Shown: positions 36,638-45,885, counted from the first letter of the stretch. The stretch is 64,000 bases of DNA from Burkholderia sp. Bp8992 (GCF_003853705.1 NZ_QTQI01000033.1:1-64000); one strand, 5' to 3'. The notes: a model not told the origin generated them from the sequence alone. Translations and numbers: made by a program.

Positions 36638-37858
36638 ATGTTCTGGGAAAAGAAGCTGGCACAGTGGGCGGACGAGGTACGGGCGAAAGCGGACATACCG
36701 GCGCGCCTCGTGCTTTGGAACGGCGATCAACTCGATTTCGGCACCTTCAGCGCACCGCAGGTCACGCTGAAGGTCAACAGCGCGTCGGCGTTGCCGCTGC
36801 TGCTCGATCCGAGCCTCGACAATCTCGGCGAGGCGTACGTGAAGGGCAAGATCGACATCGAAGGCCGGCTGTCGGACATCATCAACGTCAGCTACTCGCT
36901 CGCGCGCAGCACGGTGACGAACGCGAGCAAGCTCGCACGCGTGAAGCGCTACTTCAATCACTCGAAGAGCACCGACAAGAAGGCGATCCAGTATCACTAC
37001 GACGTCTCGAACGCGTTCTACCAGCTGTGGCTCGACGAGAACATGGTGTACTCGTGCGCGTACTTCGAGAACGGCGACGAGGATCTCGCCACCGCGCAGA
37101 TCAAGAAGATCGATCACATCCTGACGAAGATCCAGCTCCAGCCCGGCCAGCGCCTGCTCGACATCGGCTGCGGCTGGGGCGCGCTCGTGCTGCGCGCCGC
37201 GCAGAAGTTCGGCGCGACGTGTCTCGGCGTGACGCTGTCGCAGAACCAGTTCGACCTCGCGACCGCGCGCGTGAAGGCCGCGGGGCTCGAGGACAAGATC
37301 GAGATCCGCCTGCAGGATTACCGCGAGATCGACGGCCAGTTCGACCGCATCACGAGCGTCGGGATGTTCGAGCACGTCGGCCGCAAGAACCTGCCGCTCT
37401 ATTTCTCGCGCATCCGCGAGCTGCTGACCGACGACGGCATCGCGATGAACCACGGGATCACGTCGACCGACGCGGAAAGCGGCGAGACGGCGCTCGGCGG
37501 CGGCGAATTCATCGACCGTTACGTGTTCCCGGACGGCGAACTGCCGCACATCAGCCTCGCGCTCGAAGCGGCGCAGCGCGGCGGACTCGAGGCGGTTGAC
37601 GTCGAAAGCCTGCGGCGGCACTATGCGCGCACGCTCGAGATCTGGACGGAGAACTTCGAGGCGAAGGCCGACCAGGCGAAAGCGCTCGTCGACGACGAAA
37701 AATTCCGCATCTGGCGCGTGTATCTTGCCGGCTGCGCGTATGCATTCGAGCACGACGACGTGTCGATCTTCCAGATCGTGTGCCGCAAGGCCGGCCGCAG
37801 CGCGAAAACGCTGCCGTGGTCGCGGCGCTACATGTACGAACACGCGCTGCCGCGCTAG
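36638..37858 (+). CDS. cfa: Cyclopropane-fatty-acyl-phospholipid synthase
   Basis: A 406-residue membrane-associated SAM enzyme that adds a methylene bridge to unsaturated phospholipid chains. The N-terminal lipid-binding domain (about residues 1-110) is followed by IQYHYDVSNAFYQLWLDENMVYSCAYF, then SAM motif I LLDIGCGWGALVLRAA and GVTLSQNQ. SVGMFEHVGRKNLPLYFSRI and the C-terminal EIWTENFEA helix are diagnostic. The start MFWEKKLAQWADEV has an AACGGAGAATCC ribosome-binding site. The DUF72 gene follows after 23 bp. Confidence 0.95.
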   Translation: MFWEKKLAQWADEVRAKADIPARLVLWNGDQLDFGTFSAPQVTLKVNSASALPLLLDPSLDNLGEAYVKGKIDIEGRLSDIINVSYSLARSTVTNASKLARVKRYFNHSKSTDKKAIQYHYDVSNAFYQLWLDENMVYSCAYFENGDEDLATAQIKKIDHILTKIQLQPGQRLLDIGCGWGALVLRAAQKFGATCLGVTLSQNQFDLATARVKAAGLEDKIEIRLQDYREIDGQFDRITSVGMFEHVGRKNLPLYFSRIRELLTDDGIAMNHGITSTDAESGETALGGGEFIDRYVFPDGELPHISLALEAAQRGGLEAVDVESLRRHYARTLEIWTENFEAKADQAKALVDDEKFRIWRVYLAGCAYAFEHDDVSIFQIVCRKAGRSAKTLPWSRRYMYEHALPR

Positions 37859-37881
37859 GCGGCGCCTCACGCTGGGCATGC

Positions 37882-39174
37882 ATGGGTGACGGCAGGACGC
37901 GGCGCAAGGCGCCGCAGGAACGACAGCAGCGCGACAACCTGGACGCGCCGCACGCCGACGGCCAGTTCGACCTGTTCGGCGTGCCGGCGGACGCTGCACG
38001 CGTGTCGCCAGCGCCGGCGGACGACGGCCGCCCCGCCCGCCCCGATGAACGTGTGACGCCGCACGCGCAGGACGCAGCACCGCCCGCACCTGCACCTTCC
38101 CGCGCCGCCGACGACGAACCGGCACCTTCTTCGGGCCTGCTGTGGGACGAACCGTCGCCGCCCGCCACGCCGCCGAAGAAAGGCCGGCGCAAGCGCGGCG
38201 TGCTGCCTGCGCCGATTGCCGCTGACGTCGCCGACGCCGCGGCCGGCCTGCCGCCGAACGTCCGGCTCGGCACGTCGTCGTGGTATTTCCCCGGCTGGAA
38301 CGGCATCGTCTACGACGGCGATTTCGCGCAGACGAAGCTGTCGCGCGAAGGGCTCGAAGCGTACGGCGCGCATCCGCTGCTGAAGAGCGTGAGCCTCGAC
38401 CGGTCGTTCTACGGCCCGCTGTCGGTGGCCGACTACCTGCGCTATGCGCAGCAGGTGCCCGACGACTTCCGTTTCGTCGTGAAGGCGCCGGCATCGGTGA
38501 CCGATGCGGTGATCCGCGGCCGCCGCGGCGAGCCGTCGGGGCCGAACCCGACCTTCCTCGACGCGCAGCTCGCGACCCGAGAATTCGTGCAGCCGTGCCT
38601 CGAAGGGCTCGGCCGCAAAGCAGGCGTGCTCGTGTTCCAGTTCTCGCCGCTGCCCGACCCGCTGCTTGCCGAGCCGGCCGCACTGATCGACCGGCTGACC
38701 GCGTTCTTCGCGGCGCTCCCGCCGCTGGCGCCGGAAGCCGACGGCACGCGCTACGCGATCGAGATCCGCGACGCGAGCCTGCTTACGCCGCGCTTCATCC
38801 GCGCGCTCGCGTCGCTCGGCGTGCGCTACTGCGTCGGCCTGCACGCGCGGATGCCCGACCCGCTGCGCCAGGCCGCCGCGCTCGCGCTGCTCGACGGCGA
38901 CGCACCGGGCCCGCTGATCGTGCGCTGGAGCCTGCACGGCGGCTTCAAGTACGAACAGGCGAAAGCGAAATACGAGCCGTTCGACAAGCTCGTCGACGAG
39001 GATCCGGCCACGCGCTCGGCGCTCGCCGAACTGGCCGCGCGCTACGCGCTGGCCGGGCAGCCGGTGATCATCACGATCAACAACAAGGCGGAAGGCTCCG
39101 CGCCGCTGTCGTGCATCGCGCTCGCACGCGAAATCGCCGCCGCGTGCGCGCAGTGGCGCAACGAGGCGGCGTAA
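37882..39174 (+). CDS. DUF72 (YecE-like) protein with long N-terminal extension
   Basis: A 430-residue protein. Residues about 125-425 form the DUF72 TIM-barrel-like domain: NVRLGTSSWYFPGWNGIVYDG, HPLLKSVSLDRSFYGPLS, DFRFVVKAP, FQFSPLP and RYAIEIRDASLL. GQPVIITINNKAEGSAPLS near the end is the family's Asn-Lys motif. Residues 1-120 are low in order, rich in Ala, Pro and Asp, with FDLFGVPADAAR as the only distinct element. The activity of DUF72 proteins is not established. The start at 37882 sits 23 bp after cfa, so the two are probably cotranscribed. Confidence 0.85.
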   Translation: MGDGRTRRKAPQERQQRDNLDAPHADGQFDLFGVPADAARVSPAPADDGRPARPDERVTPHAQDAAPPAPAPSRAADDEPAPSSGLLWDEPSPPATPPKKGRRKRGVLPAPIAADVADAAAGLPPNVRLGTSSWYFPGWNGIVYDGDFAQTKLSREGLEAYGAHPLLKSVSLDRSFYGPLSVADYLRYAQQVPDDFRFVVKAPASVTDAVIRGRRGEPSGPNPTFLDAQLATREFVQPCLEGLGRKAGVLVFQFSPLPDPLLAEPAALIDRLTAFFAALPPLAPEADGTRYAIEIRDASLLTPRFIRALASLGVRYCVGLHARMPDPLRQAAALALLDGDAPGPLIVRWSLHGGFKYEQAKAKYEPFDKLVDEDPATRSALAELAARYALAGQPVIITINNKAEGSAPLSCIALAREIAAACAQWRNEAA

Positions 39175-39180
39175 CACCTG

Positions 39181-39210
39181 TTCTCGCCTGTTCTCGCCTG
39201 TTCTCGCGTG
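39181..39210. repeat. Three copies of a 10-bp repeat after the DUF72 gene
   Basis: TTCTCGCCTG occurs twice in tandem and a third time with one change (TTCTCGCGTG). A more diverged unit follows. The tract lies between the convergent DUF72 and msrA stop codons and has no obvious function. Confidence 0.7.
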
Positions 39211-39238
39211 TCTTCGCCGGCTTCCGCCGGTTGCACGC

Positions 39239-39799
39239 CTACGCGCCGCGCAGCGACTTCAGCCGGTGCGAGAACTTCTGCCGGAATTTCGCGAGCTTCG
39301 GCCCGATCACGACCGAGCAGTAGCCCTGCCCGGGGTTCCGCGCGTAATAGTTCTGGTGATAGTCCTCGGCCGGCCAGTAGTTGCCGTCGAGCGGCACGAC
39401 CTGCGTGACGATCGGCTGGCCGAACACCTGCTCGCGCTCCAGCCCGCGGATCACGTCGAGCGCCGTGTCGCGCTGCGCATCCGAATGCGTGAACACGACC
39501 GACCGGTACTGCGTGCCGACGTCGTTGCCCTGCCGGTTCAGCGTGGTCGGATCGTGCGTCGCGAAGAAGATCTCGAGGATCTCGCGATAGCCGATGCGCG
39601 CCGGATCGAACGTCACGTTGACGACTTCCGCGTGGCCGGTGTCGCCTTCGCAAATGTCGCGGTAGCCGGGATTGCGCGTATGGCCGCCCGCATAACCCGA
39701 CTGGACGGCCGTCACGCCGTCGACATCGAGAAACACGGCCTCCGTGCACCAGAAACACCCGCCTCCCAAAGTCGCGGTTTCAAGCATCTCGTTCCCCAT
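39239..39799 (-). CDS. msrA: Peptide-methionine (S)-S-oxide reductase
   Basis: A 186-residue repair enzyme reducing the S form of methionine sulfoxide. The catalytic Cys lies in ATLGGGCFWCTEAVF (about residues 9-23). QSGYAGGHTRNPGYRDICEGDTGHAEVVNVTFDP and THDPTTLNRQGNDVGTQYRSVVF are canonical. The C-terminal CSVVIGPKLAKFRQKF includes a second Cys position. No signal peptide is present, so it is cytosolic. The start MGNEMLETATLGG was chosen over an upstream Met with no similarity. Confidence 0.95.
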   Translation of the reverse strand: MGNEMLETATLGGGCFWCTEAVFLDVDGVTAVQSGYAGGHTRNPGYRDICEGDTGHAEVVNVTFDPARIGYREILEIFFATHDPTTLNRQGNDVGTQYRSVVFTHSDAQRDTALDVIRGLEREQVFGQPIVTQVVPLDGNYWPAEDYHQNYYARNPGQGYCSVVIGPKLAKFRQKFSHRLKSLRGA

Positions 39800-40390
39800 G
39801 AATTCAGACCCTCGTTGATGACGGCAGCGGCACGCCCGTGCCGGCCGCCGCCGTTCCATCCCGCCGCTGCGCGCCCGTGATACGGGACACCGCGGCACTC
39901 CGGCAAGTATCTCACTCGCGCGCGAACCTGGCAGATTACGCAGGTGCCGCGCCCGACTTCCCTGCGCGATTCTCGTCTACACTTAGGCACGCGCCAGCGC
40001 GGTGGCAAACCCGCCGTCACGCGCGCAGCGTCCGATGCATGCCCGACCCTGATGCAAACATCATCTGCCGGAACATCGCTATGCATGCCTTGACAGAATT
40101 CGCCCGCATCACCCGCCCGGCCGCTGCCGCGTCGCGGGGTGCCGCTTCGACTGCTTCATCACGTTGCCGTGCATCCGTCCCGCTCCCCGCGCGGCGATCC
40201 GGCCTGTCGCCGTTACCCGAGTTCCCCGCTTTCACGATCTGATGCACGGCGCCGCGCGTGGCACCGACACGCGCGTCCGTGCGTCGATCGCACCCGCCGG
40301 CACGCTGCACGCCGCGCGGCCATCCCGACCCGCACGCCCGCAACGAACGGCCGTGCGTTCACGATCCGAACCCATCGAGGAGGCATCACC
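39800..40390. other. 591-bp intergenic region between msrA and the SBP56 gene
   Basis: Several open frames cross this stretch, but none has a recognisable domain, sensible composition or ribosome-binding site. All are Arg/Ala/Pro-rich as expected of GC-rich noise. No strong promoter, terminator or palindrome was recognised. It should contain the promoters of both divergent flanking genes. A GAGGAGG-like ribosome-binding site precedes the SBP56 start. Confidence 0.6.
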
Positions 40391-41797
40391 ATGAGCATGC
40401 GGCCTGACCCGACGTTTCACGCTTCTCCCGAGCTTGCAATGCAGGCGCCGGCGGAAGAATTCGCCTATACGTTGTTGCTGAGCCCCGATTTTTCCAGACC
40501 CGACGCGCTCGCCGTTATCGACGTGAAGCCCGGTTCGCCGACCTACGGGAAAATCGTGCACACGGTGACGATGCCGAACACCGGCGACGAGTTTCACCAC
40601 TTCGGCTGGAATGCGTGCTCGTCGTCGCTGTCGCCGCTGACCGGCCATGCGTTCCTCGAGCGCCGCTTCCTGATCATCCCCGGCCTGCGCTCGTCGCGCA
40701 TCTACGTGATCGACACGAAGCCGCACCCGACGCAAGCGCGCATCCACAAGATCATCGAGCCCGACGAAGTCTTCGCGAAGACCGGCTATTCGCGCCCGCA
40801 CACCGTGCACTGCGGCCCCGAAGGCATCTACGTGAGCACGCTCGGCGGCGCGGGCAAGGACGGCACCGACGGCGCGCCCGGCATCTTCATCATGGATTGC
40901 GAGACGTTCGACGTACTCGGCCGCTGGGAGATCGATCGCGGCTCGCAGGACAAGCACTACGACTTCTGGTGGAACCTGCCGCGCGACTACATGGTATCGA
41001 GCGAATGGGCGCTGCCGCCGCAATTCGAGAACGGGATCGTCCCCGAGGACCTGCTCGCGAACAAGTACGGGCACCGGCTGCATTTCTGGGACCTGCGCGC
41101 GCGGCGCAACGTGCAGACGATCGATCTCGGCGCGCAGCACCAGATGGCACTCGAGGTGCGGCCCGCGCATGACCCCGCGCGCGAATACGGGTTCGTCGGC
41201 GTCGTCGTCGATACGACGAATCTCGAAGGCTCGATCTGGACCTGGTGGCGCGAAGGCGGCCAGTTCCATGTGAAGAAGACGGCGACGATCCCGGCCGAGC
41301 CGGCCGCGGCCGACGAACTGCCGCCGCTGCTGCAAGGATTCGGCGCGGTGCCGCCGCTCGTGACCGACATCGACCTGTCGCTCGACGACCGCTTCCTGTA
41401 CGTGTCGTGCTGGGGCACCGGCGAGATGCGCCAGTACGACGTGTCGGATCCGCACAATCCGGTGCTCGCGGGGTCGGTCCGCATCGGCGGCATCGCGCGC
41501 CGTGCGCCGCACTCGAACGGCCGCACGTTCGCGGGCGGCCCGCAGATGGTCGAGATCAGCCGCGACGGCCGGCGCGTGTACTGGACCAACTCGCTGTATT
41601 CGACGTGGGACGACCAGTTCTATCCGGACGGCGTGCCGGGCGCGCAGGTGCTCGCGCATGCGGGGCCGGACGGCGGGCTGACGCTCGCCGACGACTACTG
41701 GGTCGAATTCCCCGACGGCTACCGCGCGCACCAGATCCGGCTCGAAGGCGGCGACTGCTCGACCGACTCGTTCTGCTATCCGTCGGTCAAGCGTTGA
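40391..41797 (+). CDS. SBP56 family protein (selenium-binding protein / methanethiol oxidase-like)
   Basis: A 468-residue beta-propeller protein. Hallmarks are VTMPNTGDEFHHFGWNACSSS (residues about 60-79), RPHTVHCGPEGIYVSTLGG, PRDYMVSSEWALP, YVSCWGTGEMRQYDVSDP and the C-terminal GGPQMVEISRDGRRVYWTNSLYSTWDDQFYPDG. Family members include human SELENBP1 and bacterial MtoX, copper enzymes that oxidise methanethiol to formaldehyde, H2S and H2O2. Two oddities stand out. No export signal is seen, whereas MtoX is periplasmic. The second Cys of the usual CSSC is Ser here. The next gene overlaps its stop codon. Enzymatic assignment is uncertain. Confidence 0.85.
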   Translation: MSMRPDPTFHASPELAMQAPAEEFAYTLLLSPDFSRPDALAVIDVKPGSPTYGKIVHTVTMPNTGDEFHHFGWNACSSSLSPLTGHAFLERRFLIIPGLRSSRIYVIDTKPHPTQARIHKIIEPDEVFAKTGYSRPHTVHCGPEGIYVSTLGGAGKDGTDGAPGIFIMDCETFDVLGRWEIDRGSQDKHYDFWWNLPRDYMVSSEWALPPQFENGIVPEDLLANKYGHRLHFWDLRARRNVQTIDLGAQHQMALEVRPAHDPAREYGFVGVVVDTTNLEGSIWTWWREGGQFHVKKTATIPAEPAAADELPPLLQGFGAVPPLVTDIDLSLDDRFLYVSCWGTGEMRQYDVSDPHNPVLAGSVRIGGIARRAPHSNGRTFAGGPQMVEISRDGRRVYWTNSLYSTWDDQFYPDGVPGAQVLAHAGPDGGLTLADDYWVEFPDGYRAHQIRLEGGDCSTDSFCYPSVKR

Positions 41798-42459
41798 GCG
41801 CCGGCCTGCACGCGCAGGCCGCCCTGTGGGCGGCCGTGCTCGCGAGCGGCGTCTACCACGGGCTCAATCCCGCGATGGGCTGGCCGCTCGCGGTGTCGAA
41901 CGCGCTGATGACGCGCCGCGGCACCGCGCTCGTCGCGGCGCTCGGCTATCTCGCGCTCGGCCACGCGCTCGCGGTGTTCGCGGTAATGCTGCCGTTCGGG
42001 CTGCTCGCCGCGCTGCTCGCGTGGCAGTCGGCGATCCGGATCGGCGCGAGCGCGCTCGTGATCGGCTTCGGCGCCGTGCTGCTGATCCGGCGCCGGCATC
42101 CCCGTGCGCTCGCACGGATCCCGCCGGCGCGGCTCGGCCTGTGGTCGTTCGCGATCGCGATCGCGCACGGCGCGGGGCTGATGCTGGTGCCGATCTACCT
42201 CGGGCTGTGCGGGCTCGACCGCGATGCCGGCCACCGTGCGGCCGCCATGCTCGTCGATGCGCATCTCGGGATGGCGCTCGTCGTCGCGGCCGTGCACGCG
42301 GCCGCGATGATCGCCGCCGGCGGCGGGCTCGCATGGCTCGTGTACCGCTATCTCGGGCTGAAGTTCGTGTCGCGGAGCTGGTTCAATCTCGACGCGGTGT
42401 GGGCATCGAGCCTGATCGTGACGGGCGCGCTGTCGCTCGGACTGGCGGCGTCGCAATAG
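41794..42459 (+). CDS. Polytopic membrane protein coupled to SBP56, family not recognised
   Basis: A 221-residue membrane protein that probably starts at TTG 41794, overlapping the SBP56 stop as TTGA. It has about six hydrophobic helices. Two short His-Gly motifs, SGVYHGLNPAMGWPLAVSNALM (residues about 14-35) and IAIAHGAGLMLVPIYLGL in the second half, suggest an internally duplicated transporter-like layout. HAAAM and AHL add further intramembrane His residues, so a metal or small-ligand role is conceivable. I do not recognise the family with certainty. The overlap implies cotranslation and a shared function with the SBP56 protein. Confidence 0.65.
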   Translation: MSAGLHAQAALWAAVLASGVYHGLNPAMGWPLAVSNALMTRRGTALVAALGYLALGHALAVFAVMLPFGLLAALLAWQSAIRIGASALVIGFGAVLLIRRRHPRALARIPPARLGLWSFAIAIAHGAGLMLVPIYLGLCGLDRDAGHRAAAMLVDAHLGMALVVAAVHAAAMIAAGGGLAWLVYRYLGLKFVSRSWFNLDAVWASSLIVTGALSLGLAASQ

Positions 42460-42760
42460 TGCGGTGGTCGACGGCCGGTGGGATGCGGCGGCGCCAGTCC
42501 GAACGGCGGCGCCGCACGAAAACACGACGGAACGGCCACGCCGGCTACCTGCAGCGGCACATCGAGCAACGCGCCGCAGTGTTCGCTACGCCACCCTGCC
42601 TCCGCAATGCGCCGTCCGGCCGGGCTCGACGGCCCCGATTCCGCTAAAATCGGGCCATGCGCACCCCTTCCCAATCGACCGCCTTGTCGCCTTTCGTCCG
42701 CCGTGCCCGCCCCACCCGCGTCGCGCCGCGCCTGCCCGTCCCGTTCCGGATGGCGGCCCG
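42460..42760. other. 301-bp leader region ahead of the flavin reductase gene
   Basis: No sizeable gene is seen. A possible -10 (TAAAAT, 42645-42650) lies in a small inverted repeat (CCCGATT at 42634-42640, AATCGGG at 42648-42654). It is followed by a 35-codon open frame, listed separately. Confidence 0.5.
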
Positions 42761-42764
42761 ATGA
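42657..42764 (+). CDS. Possible 35-codon leader ORF coupled to the flavin reductase gene
   Basis: An ATG at 42657 opens a 35-residue basic peptide (MRTPSQSTALSPFVRRARPT and 15 more residues, Arg/Pro-rich). Its TGA overlaps the flavin reductase ATG as ATGA. No homologue is recognised and no ribosome-binding site is obvious. Codon content resembles GC-rich noise. It is listed because the exact overlap could indicate translational coupling. Confidence 0.2.
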   Translation: MRTPSQSTALSPFVRRARPTRVAPRLPVPFRMAAR

Positions 42765-43270
42765 GCCGCGCCAACCCGCCGGATTTCGACGCGACGGCCT
42801 TCCGGCAGGCACTCGGCCAGTTCGCGACGGGCGTGACGGTGATCACGACGCGCGCGCCGTCCGGCCAGCTGATCGGCATCACCGCCAGCTCGTTCAACTC
42901 GGTCTCGCTCGATCCGCCGCTCGTGCTGTGGAGCCTCGCGCACAAATCGGCGTCGACGCCCGTGTTCCGCGGCAACAGCCATTACGTGGTGAACGTGCTC
43001 GCGGCCTCGCAGCTCGACCTGTGCAAGCGCTTCTCGACCTACAAGGGCGACCGCTTCGAAGGGATCGCGCATGCGGCCGGCAACTCGGGCATGCCCGTGC
43101 TCGACGGCGCGCTCGCGTGGTTCGAATGCCACAACCGCAGCCGCTACGATGAAGGCGACCACGTGATCTTCGTCGGCGAAGTCGAACGCTGCGGCGTGCG
43201 CGCGGTATCGGACACGGCGCCGCCGCTCGTGTTCCACGGCGGCGGCTTCCACGGCCTCACACCGCTTTGA
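42761..43270 (+). CDS. Flavin reductase family protein
   Basis: A 169-residue flavoprotein of the HpaC/ActVB-like group that supplies reduced FMN or FAD to a partner monooxygenase. FRQALGQFATGVTVITTRAPSGQLIGITASSFNSVSLDPPLVLWSLA (residues about 12-58) is the family signature. VVNVLAASQLDLCKRFS and WFECHNRSRYDEGDHVIFVGEVE follow. No monooxygenase is adjacent, so the partner is elsewhere or the enzyme is a stand-alone reductase. Its last 14 bases overlap the end of the convergent kynR. Confidence 0.9.
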   Translation: MSRANPPDFDATAFRQALGQFATGVTVITTRAPSGQLIGITASSFNSVSLDPPLVLWSLAHKSASTPVFRGNSHYVVNVLAASQLDLCKRFSTYKGDRFEGIAHAAGNSGMPVLDGALAWFECHNRSRYDEGDHVIFVGEVERCGVRAVSDTAPPLVFHGGGFHGLTPL

Positions 43271-43757
43271 TCGCTCCCGTGCGCGCCAGCCCGACCGGCG
43301 CGCCGGCTTCATCCTTCAGCGTCTGCAGCACGATGTTCGACCGGATGTCCATCACGCCCGGCGCCTTGTAGAGCCGGTTCAGCACGAAATCCGAATAGTG
43401 CTTGAGGTTATGCGCGAGCACGCGCAGCAGATAGTGGCTCTCGCCCGTCACGACGAACGCGCCGACCACCTCCGGCCATTCGCGCAGCGCTTCCGCGAAG
43501 CGCTCGTGCCATTGATTCTCTTCGTTGCGCATCGACACCTGCACGAATGCCTCGAGCTCGAAGCCGAGCTTCTCGCGGCTCAGGCACGCGCGATAGTGCT
43601 CGATCACGCCCTGCTCCTCGAGCAGGCGCATGCGGCGCAGGCAGGCGGATGGCGAAAGCGAGATACGTTCCGCCAGGTCGAGATTGCTGATTCTGCCCTC
43701 CTCCTGCAATACCGCCAGAATCCGGCAGTCGGTGGCATCGAGCGTGATCGCGTGCAT
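43257..43757 (-). CDS. kynR: Lrp/AsnC-family regulator of the kynurenine operon
   Basis: A 166-residue regulator with an N-terminal helix-turn-helix ([47 protein letters not shown]) and a C-terminal RAM effector domain (about residues 70-150, with [23 protein letters not shown]). It is transcribed divergently from kynB. In Pseudomonas and Ralstonia the same arrangement holds KynR, which activates kynBUA in response to L-kynurenine. The function is assigned from that context. Its 3' end overlaps the flavin reductase gene. Confidence 0.9.
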   Translation of the reverse strand: MHAITLDATDCRILAVLQEEGRISNLDLAERISLSPSACLRRMRLLEEQGVIEHYRACLSREKLGFELEAFVQVSMRNEENQWHERFAEALREWPEVVGAFVVTGESHYLLRVLAHNLKHYSDFVLNRLYKAPGVMDIRSNIVLQTLKDEAGAPVGLARTGAIKAV

Positions 43758-43795
43758 TTTTGGTCCCCGTTTTCCCTCTGAGTCGAATTATCTGC

Positions 43796-43841
43796 CAATC
43801 CGGCGGATTGTCCATGTTTATTTCGCAAGCACTTTCTGCGA
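43796..43841. promoter_or_regulatory. Candidate KynR operator in the kynR-kynB intergenic region
   Basis: A perfect dyad CAATCCG-G-CGGATTG at 43796-43810 is followed by a second, weaker dyad TCGCA at 43823-43827 and TGCGA at 43837-43841. Both lie in the 130-bp divergent promoter region. Multiple phased sites are typical of Lrp-family octamers. Binding is inferred. Confidence 0.5.
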
Positions 43842-43887
43842 GCGTCCACCTATCATTCGAAGGATCGACTCATCGAAACGTCATGCC

Positions 43888-44529
43888 ATGGACACACTCT
43901 GGGACATCTCCCCGCCGGTCAGCCCCGCCACCCCCGTGTGGCCGGGCGATACGCCGGTTTCCGTCGAACGCGTGTGGCGGATGGAGGCCGGCTCGCCGGT
44001 CAACGTCGCGCGCCTGACGCTGTCGCCGCACACGGGCGCGCACTGCGACGCGCCGCTGCACTACGACGCCGACGGCGCACCGATCGGTGCCGTGCCGCTC
44101 GACACCTATCTCGGCCCGTGCCGCGTGATCCATTGCATCGGCGCGTCGCCCGTCGTGCGACCGGCCGATGTGGAAGCCGCGCTCGACGGCGTGCCGCCGC
44201 GCGTGCTGCTGCGCACGTATGCGCGCGCCGCGGTCGAACAATGGGACAGCGCTTTCTGCGCGGTCGCGCCCGAGACCGTCGACCTGCTCGCCGCGCATGG
44301 CGTGAAGCTGATCGGCATCGATACGCCGTCGCTCGACCCGCAGGAATCGAAGACGATGGATGCGCATCGCCGCGTACGCGCACACCGGATGGCGATCCTC
44401 GAAGGCATCGTGCTCGACGACGTGCCGCCCGGCGACTACGAACTGATCGCACTGCCGCTGAAATTCGCGACGCTCGACGCGAGCCCCGTGCGCGCGGTGC
44501 TGCGCGCGCTGCCCGCGCAGGCTTCCTGA
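43888..44529 (+). CDS. kynB: Kynurenine formamidase
   Basis: A 213-residue cyclase-family hydrolase that converts N-formylkynurenine to kynurenine. It begins [24 protein letters not shown]. The metal-binding motif [16 protein letters not shown] lies at about residues 49-64. [23 protein letters not shown] is characteristic of KynB. The start has an alternative ATG five bases upstream in another frame. It is first in the kynBUA operon; kynU follows after 24 bp. Confidence 0.94.
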   Translation: MDTLWDISPPVSPATPVWPGDTPVSVERVWRMEAGSPVNVARLTLSPHTGAHCDAPLHYDADGAPIGAVPLDTYLGPCRVIHCIGASPVVRPADVEAALDGVPPRVLLRTYARAAVEQWDSAFCAVAPETVDLLAAHGVKLIGIDTPSLDPQESKTMDAHRRVRAHRMAILEGIVLDDVPPGDYELIALPLKFATLDASPVRAVLRALPAQAS

Positions 44530-44553
44530 TTACCCAACCTACGACCCCACATC

Positions 44554-45810
44554 ATGATGATCAAGACCCGTGAAGACGCGCTCGCGCTCGACCGCGACGA
44601 CCCGCTTGCCCCGCTGCGCGACCAGTTCTCGCTGCCCGACGGCGTGATCTACCTCGACGGCAACTCGCTCGGCGCGCAACCGAGCGCATCGGCCGCGCGC
44701 GCGCAGCAGGTGATCGGCGCCGAATGGGGCGAAGGCCTGATCCGCAGCTGGAATACGGCCGGCTGGTTCGCGCTGCCGCGCCGGCTCGGCGACAAGCTCG
44801 CGACGCTGATCGGCGGCGCGCCCGGCGAGACGGTCGTCACCGACACGATCTCGATCAACCTGTTCAAGCTGCTGTCGGCGATGCTGCGCCACCAGGCCGA
44901 GCGCGCGCCGGAGCGCCGCGTGATCGTGTCGGAACGCTCGAACTTCCCGACCGACCTGTATATCGCGCAGGGGCTGATCGAACAGCTCGGCGGCGGCTAC
45001 GAGCTGCGCCTGATCGACGATCCGGCCGACCTGCCGGCCGCGCTCGGCGCGGACACGGCCGTCGCGATGATCACGCACGTGAACTACCGCACCGGCTACA
45101 TGCACGACATGCCGGCCGTCACGCAGCTCGTGCACGACGCGGGCGCGCTGATGCTGTGGGATCTCGCGCACTCGGCCGGCGCGGTGCCGGTCGACCTGAA
45201 CGGCGCGCGCGCGGACGGCGCGGTCGGCTGCACGTACAAGTACCTGAACGGCGGCCCCGGCTCGCCCGCGTTCGTGTGGGTGCCGCAGCGCCATCTCGCA
45301 CATTTCTCGCAGCCGCTGTCCGGCTGGTGGGGCCACCGCGCACCGTTCGCGATGCAGCCGGCCTTCGCGCCCGATCCGGGCATCGCGCGCTTCCTGTGCG
45401 GCACGCAGCCGATCGTGTCGATGTCGATGGTCGAATGCGGGCTCGACGTGTTCCTGCAGACCGACATGCACGCGATCCGCCGCAAGTCGCTCGCGCTGAC
45501 CGACGCGTTCATCGCGCTTGTCGAAGCACGCTGCGCAGGCTTGTCGCTGAAGCTCGTCACGCCGCGCGCGCATCACCAGCGCGGCTCGCAGGCGAGCTTC
45601 GAGCATCCGCACGGCTACGAAGTGATGCAGGCGCTGATCGCGCGCGGCGTGATCGGCGACTACCGCGAGCCGTACGTGCTGCGCTTCGGCTTCACGCCGC
45701 TCTATACGCGCTTCGCCGACGTGTGGGATGCCGTCGAGACGCTGCGCGACATCCTCGCCACCGGTGCGTGGAAGGCACCCGAATTCGCCGAACGCGGCGC
45801 GGTGACCTGA
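44554..45810 (+). CDS. kynU: Kynureninase
   Basis: A 418-residue PLP enzyme cleaving kynurenine to anthranilate and alanine. [24 protein letters not shown] starts the fold. [17 protein letters not shown] holds the PLP-binding Asp, and [18 protein letters not shown] contains the Schiff-base Lys229. [20 protein letters not shown] and [16 protein letters not shown] follow. It sits between kynB and kynA in the expected operon order. Confidence 0.95.
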   Translation: MMIKTREDALALDRDDPLAPLRDQFSLPDGVIYLDGNSLGAQPSASAARAQQVIGAEWGEGLIRSWNTAGWFALPRRLGDKLATLIGGAPGETVVTDTISINLFKLLSAMLRHQAERAPERRVIVSERSNFPTDLYIAQGLIEQLGGGYELRLIDDPADLPAALGADTAVAMITHVNYRTGYMHDMPAVTQLVHDAGALMLWDLAHSAGAVPVDLNGARADGAVGCTYKYLNGGPGSPAFVWVPQRHLAHFSQPLSGWWGHRAPFAMQPAFAPDPGIARFLCGTQPIVSMSMVECGLDVFLQTDMHAIRRKSLALTDAFIALVEARCAGLSLKLVTPRAHHQRGSQASFEHPHGYEVMQALIARGVIGDYREPYVLRFGFTPLYTRFADVWDAVETLRDILATGAWKAPEFAERGAVT

Positions 45811-45885
45811 CCGGTTTTGCGCGGCGCGCCGCCGTTGCATGCGGATCGCGCGCCACGCGTTCGTCATTCAAATCTGGAGAAAGTC

